DNA from: Alphaproteobacteria bacterium
Lineage (GTDB): Bacteria > Pseudomonadota > Alphaproteobacteria > SMXS01
Direction: 5' to 3'
Length of the DNA: 46,281 nt
Assembly: GCA_028284945.1 (NCBI GenBank)
Contig: JANQQJ010000017.1
Location: 1 to 46,281 of the forward strand
Below, piece after piece: positions 33,760 to 43,299 of the stretch. Under the pieces are notes generated by a model, which was not told where the DNA came from, searched no databases, and saw only the letters and a list, made by a program, of their open reading frames with translations. Both the position numbers and the translations under genes were made by a program. Each line of letters begins with the position of its first letter. The first letter of the stretch is position 1.

Positions 33760-35172
33760 TTATGCCTCCAGAACCCAGGTGTCTTTGGTGCCGCCACCCT
33801 GGCTGGAGTTCACAACCAACGAGCCTTCGCGAAGTGCCACGCGGGTCAAGCCACCGGGCACAACCCGGACGTCTTCACCGCTCAGGATAAAGGGGCGTAG
33901 ATCCACATGGCGTGGCGCGATGCCGTTCTCAACAAATGTTGGGCAGGTACTCAACGACAGGGTCGGCTGCGCGATATAGGCTTCGGGATGGGCCTTGATC
34001 AGATTTGTGAACTTGTCCAACTCGTCCTTGGTCGCCGCTGGTCCAACCAGCATGCCGTATCCGCCCGACCCGTGAACCTCCTTCACAACCAGGTCTGAAA
34101 GATTTTCCAGCACGTAGGCTCGTTCGTCATCCTTGCGGCAGTCATAGGTCGGGACGTTGTTGAGGATCGGTTCTTCTCCCAGGTAGAAGCGAATGATTTC
34201 GGGCATGTAGATATAGATCGCCTTATCATCTGCGATGCCGGTGCCCACTGCATTGATGATGTTGACGTTGCCAGCGCGATAGGCGCTCATCAGTCCGGGC
34301 ACACCCAGCGCGGAGTCAGGCCGAAAGGCAAGGGGATCCAGGAAATCGTCGTCCAGCCGGCGATAGATCACATCGACTTGGCGGGGCCCCTGCGGTGTCC
34401 GCATAAAGACGTGCCCCTTGTCGACAAACAGGTCCTGACCCTCGACCAGCTCGACGGACATTTCGTCTGCGATATAGGCGTGTTCAAAATAGGCGCTGTT
34501 ATAGATACCCGGGGTCAGCACCGCGATGGTTGGCGTTGTTGCCGAGGCGGGGGCGATGCTGCGCAGGGTGCGCCTCAACTCGGCTGGATAGGTTTCCACC
34601 GGCGCGACGCGGTGTCCGGCGAATAGCTCCGGGAACAACCGCATCATCACTTCACGATTTTCCAGCATATAGGCGACGCCAGAAGGCGTCCGGGCGTTAT
34701 CTTCCAATACGTAAAAGTCGTTCTCACCCGTGCGAACCATGTCAATGCCGATAATGTGGGCATAGATATTGTGTGGCAGGTCAAGCCCAATCATTTCGGG
34801 CCGAAACTGGTCGTTCTGCATCACCAGCTCGGTCGGCACGATGCCGGCTTTCAGGATCTCCTGATCATGATAGACATCGTGAATAAAGGCATTGATTGCC
34901 TTTACGCGCTGGATCGCACCGCTAGATAGAAGCGACCATTCATCGGCGCCAAAAATGCGGGGGACGACGTCAAAGGGAATAAGCCGTTCCGGGTCCCCGC
35001 CCTCCGTATAGACAGAAAATGTGATGCCGAGCCGCCGGAATATTGTGTCGGCTTCCTGGCGTTTCCGCTCAAGGTCCTCCGGCGCTGATGCGTCCAGCCA
35101 TCGCTGAACTTTTTGGTATACGCTGCGCGGTGGCTGACCCGGCTGTGCCATTTCGTCGAATACGGTGTCGAT
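33760..35172 (-). CDS. Circularly permuted ATP-grasp protein
   Basis: A ~470-residue ligase-like protein of the circularly permuted type-2 ATP-grasp family. Seen: RKRQEADTIFRRLGITF, IPFDVVPRIFGADEW, FYVLEDNARTPSGVAYMLENR (nucleotide/metal site), VDVIYRRLDDDFLDPLAF, VVKEVHGSGGYGMLVGP, and the C-terminal HVDLRPFILSG. It would make an amide bond through an acyl phosphate. The start is unusual: GGAGGG lies 6 bases before ATC at 35172, and relatives begin near this FDEM stretch; the nearest in-frame ATG (35151) lacks a site and the GTG at 35286 lies upstream of a candidate promoter. It is first in the Anbu operon. Confidence 0.9.
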   Translation of the reverse strand: MDTVFDEMAQPGQPPRSVYQKVQRWLDASAPEDLERKRQEADTIFRRLGITFSVYTEGGDPERLIPFDVVPRIFGADEWSLLSSGAIQRVKAINAFIHDVYHDQEILKAGIVPTELVMQNDQFRPEMIGLDLPHNIYAHIIGIDMVRTGENDFYVLEDNARTPSGVAYMLENREVMMRLFPELFAGHRVAPVETYPAELRRTLRSIAPASATTPTIAVLTPGIYNSAYFEHAYIADEMSVELVEGQDLFVDKGHVFMRTPQGPRQVDVIYRRLDDDFLDPLAFRPDSALGVPGLMSAYRAGNVNIINAVGTGIADDKAIYIYMPEIIRFYLGEEPILNNVPTYDCRKDDERAYVLENLSDLVVKEVHGSGGYGMLVGPAATKDELDKFTNLIKAHPEAYIAQPTLSLSTCPTFVENGIAPRHVDLRPFILSGEDVRVVPGGLTRVALREGSLVVNSSQGGGTKDTWVLEA

Positions 35173-35199
35173 AGCTGTCCCTCCATTTTCTCCTGTCCA

Positions 35200-35229
35200 T
35201 CCATATGATGTTGCAGTGCAGCAAGTCAA
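35200..35229 (-). promoter_or_regulatory. Candidate promoter of the Anbu operon
   Basis: On the minus strand TTGACT (35229-35224) is followed after 17-18 bases by ATATGG/TATGGA (35206-35200). Transcription would start at about 35193, just before GGAGGG, which excludes the in-frame starts further upstream. The -10 match is modest. Confidence 0.4.
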
Positions 35230-35347
35230 GGATTCCGGGTGATTCTGTAAGCATCGTTGCATGGCCGTGTTGGTTTCGGCTAACACTGGCGCAGAATGAC
35301 AGCGATGCCAGAGCGGTGGGCCTACCTATGACACGGCGAGCCAACAA

Positions 35348-36301
35348 ATGACGGTGACGAGCCTCTCCGACCTTGATGTTGCGGTGTTGATTCCCTGCTA
35401 CAACGAGGCCGTCGCGATCCCGCAGGTGATCGCGGACTTTCGTGCCGTTCTTCCCGATGCGACGATCTACGTCTATGACAACAACTCCAGCGACGATACG
35501 GTTGGCGTTGCCGAGGCAGCCGGTGCCGTTGTCAGGACAGAGCCGTTGCAGGGCAAAGGCAATGTGGTTCGCCGGATGTTCAGCGACATTGAGGCTGACA
35601 TCTACCTTTTGGTGGATGGTGACGATACCTATGACGCTGCCAGTGCGCCCAAACTGATTGAGGCGTTGCTGCAAGATCAGCGGGACATGATCGTCGGCGC
35701 CAGGGTGGATGACTCGAACGAAGAGGCCTATCGATTTGGCCACCGATTTGGCAACGCGCTGCTAACCGGGTTGGTCGGCATGATCTTCGGCAATCGATTC
35801 CGCGATATGCTGTCAGGCTACCGGGTCTTTTCCCGCCGTTTTGTTAAGTCCTTTCCGGCTTTGTCTGCAGGCTTCGAGATCGAAACCGAACTCAATGTTC
35901 ATGCTTTGGAACTTCGGGTGAAGTCCGCCGAAGTCGATACGCCCTACAAGGAACGGCCAGAGGGATCGGTCAGCAAACTGAGCACCTACCGGGATGGCTG
36001 GCGTATTTTGAGAACGATCGCCTTTCTTGTGAAGGAAGAGCGCCCGCTACAATTCTTTACCGGGCTCTTCGCTGTTTTGATCCTGTTGGCGCTGGTTCTT
36101 GGCGTTCCGGTTTTGCTGGAGTTCATGCAGACAGGACGCGTTGACCGGTTCCCCACCGCCATTCTGTCCATGGTGCTTGTCCTGATGGCGGCGCTGAGCA
36201 TGACGTGTGGGTTGATCCTCGACACGGTCACGACAGCCCGGCGGGAAATCAAGCGCCTGTCTTACCTGTCGCACCCCGCCTTGCCCTGGCGTCAGGAATA
36301 G
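35348..36301 (+). CDS. Polyprenyl-phosphate-type glycosyltransferase (GT2)
   Basis: A 317-residue GT2 protein, like dolichyl/polyprenyl-phosphate sugar transferases. Seen: N-terminal VLIPCYNEAVAIPQVI, VYDNNSSDDT, metal motif DGDDTYD, and the MLSGYRVFSRRFVKSFP stretch. Two membrane helices (~231-255 and ~266-290) close the protein. It would transfer a sugar from a nucleotide donor to a lipid carrier on the cytoplasmic side. The ATG at 35348 has only a weak site. It is followed 5 bases later by a GtrA-type protein, forming the usual carrier/flippase pair. Confidence 0.92.
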   Translation: MTVTSLSDLDVAVLIPCYNEAVAIPQVIADFRAVLPDATIYVYDNNSSDDTVGVAEAAGAVVRTEPLQGKGNVVRRMFSDIEADIYLLVDGDDTYDAASAPKLIEALLQDQRDMIVGARVDDSNEEAYRFGHRFGNALLTGLVGMIFGNRFRDMLSGYRVFSRRFVKSFPALSAGFEIETELNVHALELRVKSAEVDTPYKERPEGSVSKLSTYRDGWRILRTIAFLVKEERPLQFFTGLFAVLILLALVLGVPVLLEFMQTGRVDRFPTAILSMVLVLMAALSMTCGLILDTVTTARREIKRLSYLSHPALPWRQE

Positions 36302-36306
36302 GTTCT

Positions 36307-36717
36307 GTGTGGAATGCCGCTGAAAAGCGTCACGTGGCTGGCCAGTTTCTCCGTTATTCCATGGTCGGCACTGTCGGGTTTGTCGTTGATTCTTCGATGT
36401 TGTACCTGGCGATGTATGGGTTTGGTCTGGACCCGTATTCCGGCCGTGTCCTGTCGTTCCTGGTTGGGGTGACAACGACGTGGATGCTCAATCGCCGGTT
36501 TACATTTCCGGCTGCACCTAAAGAGTCGCCGCGCCGCCAATGGGCCACGTTTGTGGCCTTTATGCTGTTGGGCGCCAGCCTGAACTACGCGACCTATGCC
36601 GCGATTATCTATTACGGTCCCGACCATCCGCTTACCCCCTTGGCAGGGGTTGCCGCGGGCGCGATTGCAGGCCTGTCGGTCAATTTCACAACCAGCAGAT
36701 TGTTTGTTTTCCGTTAG
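36307..36717 (+). CDS. GtrA family membrane protein
   Basis: A 136-residue protein with four membrane segments, typical of GtrA (GtrA/DPMS-like) proteins thought to move lipid-linked sugars or stabilise the transferase. Seen: FLRYSMVGTVGFVVDSSMLYLA, SFLVGVTTTWMLNRRFTF, FVAFMLLGASLNYATYAAI and AGVAAGAIAGLSVNFTTSRLFVF. I chose the GTG at 36307, with AGGA about 10 bases upstream; a longer frame from 36205 would run inside the transferase gene. It forms an operon with the upstream GT2 gene and overlaps the convergent enoyl-CoA hydratase by 4 bases. Confidence 0.9.
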   Translation: MWNAAEKRHVAGQFLRYSMVGTVGFVVDSSMLYLAMYGFGLDPYSGRVLSFLVGVTTTWMLNRRFTFPAAPKESPRRQWATFVAFMLLGASLNYATYAAIIYYGPDHPLTPLAGVAAGAIAGLSVNFTTSRLFVFR

Positions 36718-37553
36718 TCTGTTTTGACGCGCTCAAAATTCGGCGGACGCTGATCCAAGAACGCCTGCACACCTTCCTTGAAGTCATCGCGTGCAGTGCT
36801 TTCGGCAATCCATTCCAGGGTTTCTCCCAATGCATCGCCCAGCGGCATGGTCAAATGCCGGTAAACTTGCCGCTTCATCATCATCAGCGAATAAGGCGCT
36901 GCCGTTGCAGCCAGGTTCTCCAGATAAGCGCGGGCCTCTGCTGCAACCTGATCGGCCGGGTGCAGATGGTCTGCCAGACCCATTTCTTTGGCTTCAGGGC
37001 CGCGGATCTTGCGCGACGTCCATAGCAGGTCGAGCGCCTGGGAAACGCCAATGATGCGCGGCAGCAACCAGCTGACCCCATACTCGGCCACCAGCCCGCG
37101 CTGGGAGAAAGACGCCGTAATAACAGCTTCTTCCGCCACAAACCGGATATCGCACAGCATGGCCAGGACAAAGCCCAGGCCCGCACAGGGGCCGTTGATT
37201 GCCGCGACGATGGGCTTGCGGACGGCCATCATATAGTTGTGGGCGATCTTGAAATCCTCGCCCATGGCCGGGTCGCCGGGATCGGCGTCGAGCCCGAAAT
37301 CTTCCTTGCCGCGGCTCGATGTGCCGCCGGCCTGGCCGAGGGCCGACAGGGCCTGCATATCCATGCCGGCGCAAAAGCCACGGCCTTCACCAGTGATCAG
37401 AATACCGACCACGGCTTCGTCGGCTTCAGCCTGGCCGATGGCGTGTTTCATCTCGGCCAGCATTTTGCGGGTCAGGGCATTCAGGCGGTCCGGACGGTTG
37501 AAGCGGATCTCAGCGACATTGCCTTCAACGCTATAGAGGATTTCGTCATACAT
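36714..37553 (-). CDS. Enoyl-CoA hydratase/isomerase family protein
   Basis: A 279-residue crotonase-fold enzyme acting on enoyl-CoA. Seen: RFNRPDRLNALTRKML, GRGFCAGMDMQAL, the oxyanion-hole stretch GPCAGLGFVLAMLCDIRF, and SFSQRGLVAEYGVSWLLPRIIG with the Glu positions. Length and fold are normal. It is followed on the minus strand by nothing and is preceded by a VOC-family gene 35 bases upstream, forming a likely operon. A role in fatty acid or side-chain beta-oxidation is probable, together with the nearby acyl-CoA dehydrogenases. Confidence 0.92.
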   Translation of the reverse strand: MYDEILYSVEGNVAEIRFNRPDRLNALTRKMLAEMKHAIGQAEADEAVVGILITGEGRGFCAGMDMQALSALGQAGGTSSRGKEDFGLDADPGDPAMGEDFKIAHNYMMAVRKPIVAAINGPCAGLGFVLAMLCDIRFVAEEAVITASFSQRGLVAEYGVSWLLPRIIGVSQALDLLWTSRKIRGPEAKEMGLADHLHPADQVAAEARAYLENLAATAAPYSLMMMKRQVYRHLTMPLGDALGETLEWIAESTARDDFKEGVQAFLDQRPPNFERVKTD

Positions 37554-37588
37554 AGATGTGTTCCCTAGAGAGTTCTTTGTTGTTCGGG

Positions 37589-38368
37589 TTATGCCGATAG
37601 CAGATTGAAGCGCACGCCGCCAATGACGAGTTGGTCTTTGTGACCCGGTAGCCCCAGTTTCTTCGCGGCCTGATCGACATGATTCCGGTCGTTAATCAGC
37701 ACGTCGATTTCGCTGAGGCCCTCGCCGCGCCCGTCGGCGTCTTCCACAAAATAAAGGGATCCCTGCTCAAGCGGGATGGATAATCCGTGTGCGTCGTTTG
37801 ACAGGTCGCGGTCCAGTATCCCGGCCCATCGTTCGGCGAGTGTTTGCGGATCCGGTGACTGGATCGTCGCCGACGCAATCCCGGTCGTAACCGACGTTTG
37901 CTTGGCCTGCTGCCAGCCCTCACCGGCAGGATACCAGGGGCCGTCATCCTGGTCGAAGCCGGACGTGTGATCGATTTCGAGGAATGTACCGCCCGTATCC
38001 CGGGGGTGGAGTTGGACGCCGTCATAGTCGTCCCGGTCGATCACCGTGACAATCCGCATGCCAAGCGCATCGGCCCGCGCGTTCCGTCCCGCTGGATCGG
38101 TGCACTGCAGGATGACCATGTAACCACCATCGCCGCCGCGCCGCTCAAGGTAGCGGCCCGCTGTCGTGCCTTCTTCGATCGGGGCCACCACTTCGATGAA
38201 CTGATCGCCTACGGGCACCACGATGTTTTCCAGGCCATATTTTGCGACCCCCGGGTCGCGGTGTGCGACCTTCAGCCCAAATACCTCGGTCAGCGCCGTT
38301 TCCACGGGACCGAGTTTTTCAGCAACCAGTGCCAGTTGCCGCACCCGGTAGCGGTTGTCTTGAGTCAC
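37589..38368 (-). CDS. VOC family (glyoxalase-like domain) protein
   Basis: A 259-residue protein with two vicinal-oxygen-chelate halves: VRQLALVAEKLGPVETALTEVFGL at the start, then GDQFIEVVAPIEEGTTAGRYL and a C-terminal half (DVLINDRNHVDQAAKKLGLPG). It resembles the Glyoxalase_3-type domain family. I chose the GTG at 38368 because GGGGAGG lies 8 bases before it; a GTG three codons upstream (38377) overlaps that site. No clear metal triad can be assigned, so the function may be binding or isomerisation. It sits upstream of the enoyl-CoA hydratase gene on the same strand. Confidence 0.78.
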   Translation of the reverse strand: MTQDNRYRVRQLALVAEKLGPVETALTEVFGLKVAHRDPGVAKYGLENIVVPVGDQFIEVVAPIEEGTTAGRYLERRGGDGGYMVILQCTDPAGRNARADALGMRIVTVIDRDDYDGVQLHPRDTGGTFLEIDHTSGFDQDDGPWYPAGEGWQQAKQTSVTTGIASATIQSPDPQTLAERWAGILDRDLSNDAHGLSIPLEQGSLYFVEDADGRGEGLSEIDVLINDRNHVDQAAKKLGLPGHKDQLVIGGVRFNLLSA

Positions 38369-38471
38369 GGTTTTCACCTCCCCTTAACGCGTTCCAGGGC
38401 ACCATAGCAGAAGGGGGTCTGCGGCGCGTGAGTGGTGTGCTAGAGAGCGGTTGAACAATGAGGGGCATGCC

Positions 38472-39629
38472 ATGTCATTCGATGCATCACTGGAACAGGT
38501 TCGGCGGTTCACGCGCGAGGTGTTGATTCCCGCTGAACAAAAACTGGAGGATGAGGCAGAGGTGCCGGCAGCCATCATCCAGCAGATGAAAGACATCGGG
38601 CTGTTCGCAATCTCGATCCCCGAAGCCTATGGCGGGCTGGAATTCACCCAGGAGCAGCAGGTCCTGCTGACGTTTGAGTTTACGCAAGCCTCGGCGGTCT
38701 ATCGCTCGATCTTCTCAACCACCATCGGCCTGTGTTCGCAGGCGCTCCTGGACTTCGGCACCGACGAACAAAAAGAGACCTATCTGCCCGGTATGGCGGC
38801 GGGCGACATCATCGGTGCGTTCGCGTTGACCGAACCGGAAGCTGGATCGGACGCTGCTTCTCTGACAACCAAAGCCATCCGCGACGGCGATAGCTATGTC
38901 ATCAACGGCACCAAGCGGTACATTACCAACGCCCCTTATGCGCAGGTTTTTCTGGTGATGGCGCGCACCGACCCTGACAGCACAGGTGGGTCTGGTATTT
39001 CCGCTCTTCTGGTCGATTCTGGCACGCCGGGCCTGACGGTGGGGCCAATCCCTAAAATGCTCGGCCAGACGGGATCAGCGTCGACCGAGGTCTACTTTGA
39101 CGACTGCCGCGTGCCAGCCAGTGCGCTGGTCGGCGGGCAAGAGGGGGGAGGTCTGCGCGCCGCGCTGCGGGGGATCAATCACGCCCGGACTCATGTGGCC
39201 GCCACCTGTGTCGGCCAGGCGATGCGGCTGATCGACGAGATGACGGATTTCGCCATTCAGCGCGAGCAATTCGGCACGCCACTGGCGGATATGCCGTCGA
39301 TCCAGAACATGATCGCCGATTCCTACGCCGAAACACAGGCGACCAGGGCGATGACGCTGGAAGCGGCTCGCGCTTTTGATCGCGCCGTCGCAGAAGGCAC
39401 GCCGCTGCCGACGACCGAAATTGCCGCAGCCAAGTATTTCGGGTCGGAGATGGTCAGCCGCGTGGCCGACCGCGCTGTTCAGATCATGGGCGGCGCCGGG
39501 TTCATGGAGGGCAATCCGATCACACGCATGTACAGGGACACGCGTCTCTTCCGAATTTTCGAAGGCGCCTCACAGGTCCAGCAGCGCAACATTGCCCGTG
39601 ATGTTGTGGCCCGCAGAAGACGCGCTTAG
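38472..39629 (+). CDS. Acyl-CoA dehydrogenase
   Basis: A 385-residue FAD enzyme of the standard acyl-CoA dehydrogenase family. Seen: RFTREVLIPAEQKL, FALTEPEAGSDAASL, YVINGTKRYITNAP, the REQFGTPLADMPSIQNMIAD stretch and MGGAGFMEGNPITRMYRDTRLFRIFEGASQVQQRNIARDV. I chose the ATG at 38472 with GAGGGG 7 bases upstream; a TTG seven codons earlier is possible. It is divergent from the VOC/enoyl-CoA hydratase pair and is followed by a dispersed palindrome. The chain length it prefers is unknown. Confidence 0.95.
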   Translation: MSFDASLEQVRRFTREVLIPAEQKLEDEAEVPAAIIQQMKDIGLFAISIPEAYGGLEFTQEQQVLLTFEFTQASAVYRSIFSTTIGLCSQALLDFGTDEQKETYLPGMAAGDIIGAFALTEPEAGSDAASLTTKAIRDGDSYVINGTKRYITNAPYAQVFLVMARTDPDSTGGSGISALLVDSGTPGLTVGPIPKMLGQTGSASTEVYFDDCRVPASALVGGQEGGGLRAALRGINHARTHVAATCVGQAMRLIDEMTDFAIQREQFGTPLADMPSIQNMIADSYAETQATRAMTLEAARAFDRAVAEGTPLPTTEIAAAKYFGSEMVSRVADRAVQIMGGAGFMEGNPITRMYRDTRLFRIFEGASQVQQRNIARDVVARRRRA

Positions 39630-39638
39630 TTTATCGCT

Positions 39639-39739
39639 GTCATTGCGAGGAGCCCTGGTTAGGGCGACGCGGCAATCCGAAAGCAACTGCCAACCCAGGC
39701 AGATCTGGATTGCTTCGCGCCCAAGGCGCTCGCAATGAC
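39639..39739. repeat. Dispersed palindromic element (MITE-like)
   Basis: GTCATTGCGAG (39639-39649) and CTCGCAATGAC (39729-39739) are perfect 11-bp terminal inverted repeats; GGCAATCC and GGATTGCT pair further in. The 101-bp element matches the CATTGCGAG...GGATTGCTTCG type found between genes in many proteobacterial genomes (from memory). It lies between two genes transcribed toward each other. Confidence 0.8.
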
Positions 39740-39743
39740 GGGT

Positions 39744-40667
39744 TTAGCCTTTAGCGCCACCGGCATGAGGGGCCAGTGCTGACGCAATAAAAGCGTGGGT
39801 TGGCGTTGGCACGCCGGTTTCCTCGCCGAACCTGGCGACCGCGCCGCTCAGCCAGGGGAGTTCCATCTTCTTGCCACGCTCCAGGTCGACCAGCATCGAC
39901 GACTTCGTTTCGTAAGGCGCACTGCGGACGCCGCCTTGAACCAGCGGCGCGGCATCGTCTTTCAGCCCCACACCTTTGGCACGGCCAACGGCGACAACCT
40001 CTTCGATGGCGGCATCGACCAGGGCCGCTGTTGCCGGATCGTCCAGAATGGGACCGATGGGCAGGCGGGTGATCGCTGTCATGCCGCTCATGACTGTCAG
40101 GGGAATAAATTTCTCCCACATGGTGGTCTCGATCTGGTCGGTTAGTTCGACGTCGATGTCCGCGTCGGCACAGGCCTTCTCAAACGCACGGCCTCTGTCG
40201 CTCAAACGGCCATCCAGCTCGCCGAAGACGATGCGCTGGAAGGTCCCGATATGATGAATCATGCCGGGGCCCGTGATATGCGAGATAATATAGGTTGAGC
40301 CGCCCAGAACGCGGTCAGCGCCAAGAACGCTGCTGATCAGCTTCGGCCCCGAAACGCCATTTTGCACCGTCACCACATAGGTGTCAGGCCCCATGATGGG
40401 TTTGATGGCTTCGGCCGCTTCGATGGTGTCGTAAAGCTTGGTACAGAACAGTACCGCATCGACCTCACCGATGGTCGATGGATCATCGGTTGCCTTGACC
40501 GGGTTCACCGCGATCTCACCGCTGTCCGTTTCGATCTTCAGGCCGTTTGCCTTCATCGCTTCCAGATGCGGCCCGCGGGCGATAAAGGTGACGTCGTTCC
40601 CGGCCAGAGCCAGCTTGGCACCGAAATACCCGCCAACGCCGCCGGAACCCATGATTGCGATTTTCAT
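39744..40667 (-). CDS. 2-dehydropantoate 2-reductase family (PanE/ApbA-like) protein
   Basis: A 307-residue NADPH-dependent reductase of the ketopantoate reductase fold. Seen: N-terminal MKIAIMGSGGVGGYFGAKLALAGNDV, VLFCTKLYDT, VVTVQNGVSG, the catalytic-type Lys in MWEKFI and the C-terminal KSSMLVDLERGKKMELPWLSGAV. I chose the ATG at 40667, with AGGA upstream. Paralogs of this fold are common and may act on other keto acids, so panE is not assigned. It lies downstream of the formaldehyde dehydrogenase gene after a hairpin. Confidence 0.88.
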   Translation of the reverse strand: MKIAIMGSGGVGGYFGAKLALAGNDVTFIARGPHLEAMKANGLKIETDSGEIAVNPVKATDDPSTIGEVDAVLFCTKLYDTIEAAEAIKPIMGPDTYVVTVQNGVSGPKLISSVLGADRVLGGSTYIISHITGPGMIHHIGTFQRIVFGELDGRLSDRGRAFEKACADADIDVELTDQIETTMWEKFIPLTVMSGMTAITRLPIGPILDDPATAALVDAAIEEVVAVGRAKGVGLKDDAAPLVQGGVRSAPYETKSSMLVDLERGKKMELPWLSGAVARFGEETGVPTPTHAFIASALAPHAGGAKG

Positions 40668-40736
40668 ATCCTCAGTCCTGTCGTTTGTTTGGGTCCCCCT
40701 CACCCTGCTCGGCCCGCGCTTTGCTCGGCCTTGCTT

Positions 40737-40759
40737 CCCTCTCCCCTGAGGGGAGAGGG
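40737..40759. repeat. Perfect 10-bp hairpin in GC-rich spacer
   Basis: CCCTCTCCCC and GGGGAGAGGG pair perfectly around a TGA loop. A further GGGAGAGGGG copy lies at 40782-40791. The surrounding text (CCCCTCACCCTGCTCGG.. pattern) looks like an intergenic repeat family of alphaproteobacteria. It may end or attenuate transcription between the two minus-strand genes. Confidence 0.7.
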
Positions 40760-40797
40760 TGGTCTGAGCAGCGCGAAGACCGGGAGAGGGGTTTCAC

Positions 40798-41916
<1,119 letters not shown>

Positions 41917-41919
41917 TGA

Positions 41920-42705
41920 TTATCCTCCTGCGGCTGGCGGCAACTGTGCCGTGACAGCGTCGATAAAAGCGATGATCCGTTTGGCATTGGCACCCAGGTC
42001 GCCCTCACCGACGCGGGAGGCGGAGCGTACATCGAGTGCCGTTTGATTGTCCGCATCAAGGCGCACTCTGATCACCACATCATCCTTGTAGCCGAATAGC
42101 GGGGTGGTCGCAGTGGCTTCAATGCGGCCCTCTTCTGCCACGACTGCGGCGACCTCCCAGCCCATTTGAGCCGCCGCGTTTTCGGCCGCCTTGAACACGT
42201 CGTTCACCGAATTCGACAGTGTGACAGTTTTCAGGTCGGGGTAGGCGCCCGCAATATCGATTTGATCGCGGCTTTCGTCATAGGCGGCGAAGCTGTCATA
42301 GTCACGGCCCGCATAGTGTGCGTCATAAAGGGTGACAAACTCCGGCGGGTCGCTGGGCGCGGTGGTGACATCATGAATGGGTGGCGCGCTCAGCCCGTCT
42401 TTGACGATGAAGAATGTTATGGCGATCGCAGCGATGCCCAAGACGATGGCCAGCCAGCCCTTGGTGCCGCCAATGACGTGGGGCGATGCCCAGCCGCGAA
42501 TGACGCCGAACAGACCCAGCACGATCGCCGTGATCACGACCAGCGCGCCGATGCCGAACATCGGCAAGGCAATGCTGGTGCCGATAATGCCGGTTCGATT
42601 GCCGATGGTTCCCAGGATCATCAAGCCGATCCCGATAAGCGCCAGCGTGTATCCCAGGCGGGATGCGAGCGATACGGGCGTTGCGCCCGCCATGGCCTCT
42701 GACAT
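41920..42705 (-). CDS. DUF1499 domain membrane protein
   Basis: A 261-residue protein with about three N-terminal membrane segments (~17-37, 45-70 and 83-103) and a C-terminal soluble domain that matches DUF1499 (YPDLKTVTLSNSVNDVFKAAENAAAQMGWEV, then LDVRSASRVGEGDLGANAKRIIAFID). The function is unknown. GGGAG lies 8 bases before the ATG. Its stop is 3 bases before the formaldehyde dehydrogenase start, so the genes are co-translated. Membrane location is inferred from the hydrophobic stretches. Confidence 0.85.
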   Translation of the reverse strand: MSEAMAGATPVSLASRLGYTLALIGIGLMILGTIGNRTGIIGTSIALPMFGIGALVVITAIVLGLFGVIRGWASPHVIGGTKGWLAIVLGIAAIAITFFIVKDGLSAPPIHDVTTAPSDPPEFVTLYDAHYAGRDYDSFAAYDESRDQIDIAGAYPDLKTVTLSNSVNDVFKAAENAAAQMGWEVAAVVAEEGRIEATATTPLFGYKDDVVIRVRLDADNQTALDVRSASRVGEGDLGANAKRIIAFIDAVTAQLPPAAGG

Positions 42706-42816
42706 GGTGAAATCTCCCTCAATTCTTTGGCCGTCATTCTAGCGGCTGAAAGGTTTGGCGAAAGTCTTCGTTTTCGGTTGCAGCCGAGGGGGCAGGGGCG
42801 TATTGGTTTGCGCGTT

Positions 42817-43227
42817 ATGGCTCTGTCGAAATTGATTTCCGCAAAACCCCGCGCGCGCCGTCTCGTCAGCGTGATGGCGGCTTTCGGGATTTTGCTTCAG
42901 AGCCTGATCCCGATGCAGGCAATGGCTGTTGCACCCGCCTCCGATGCATCGGAACTGCTCGCCGGTAAAGTCGCCATTTGTTCACCATTTGGCGTCACCT
43001 ATGTTGAGGTTGAGCCGGGTGAGCAAGCGCCGGCACCGGTACAGCCTGCCCATAGCGGCTGCATCGATTGCTGCCCCTGCACAATTTCTGTCTTGCTGGC
43101 CGCCGGTGGCGCCTATGGTTGTACGTTTTCTTCTGGAACGGCGATCTCGGCAATCACAGCAAAAAGTGCCGCGCTGCAACGTCTGGCGCTGGCAAGACAC
43201 GCCCCCCGCGCACCTCCCGCCGCCTAA
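42817..43227 (+). CDS. Small exported Cys-rich protein (DUF2946-like)
   Basis: A 136-residue protein with a signal peptide-like start (MALSKLISAKPRARRLVSVMAAFGILLQSLIPMQAMA) and a Cys-rich stretch HSGCIDCCPCTI around residue 82-92. It resembles small periplasmic proteins with CxxCC motifs that often accompany metal-related genes. The ATG at 42817 is chosen, but the ribosome-binding site is weak, and a TTG at 42808 is also in frame. It lies 72 bases upstream of an outer-membrane-like protein rich in His and Met, so a role in copper or other metal handling is possible but unproven. Confidence 0.65.
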   Translation: MALSKLISAKPRARRLVSVMAAFGILLQSLIPMQAMAVAPASDASELLAGKVAICSPFGVTYVEVEPGEQAPAPVQPAHSGCIDCCPCTISVLLAAGGAYGCTFSSGTAISAITAKSAALQRLALARHAPRAPPAA

Positions 43228-43299
43228 GCAAACCCAAAAAACGAAAACCAAACGGCTGCGCGTAATGCGGCAGCCACCTGCTTGCTTAGGGAGTTTCCT

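Noticed and set aside
40737-40791. CRISPR-like repeat
   Set aside because: Only one hairpin and one partial copy; no regular spacers.
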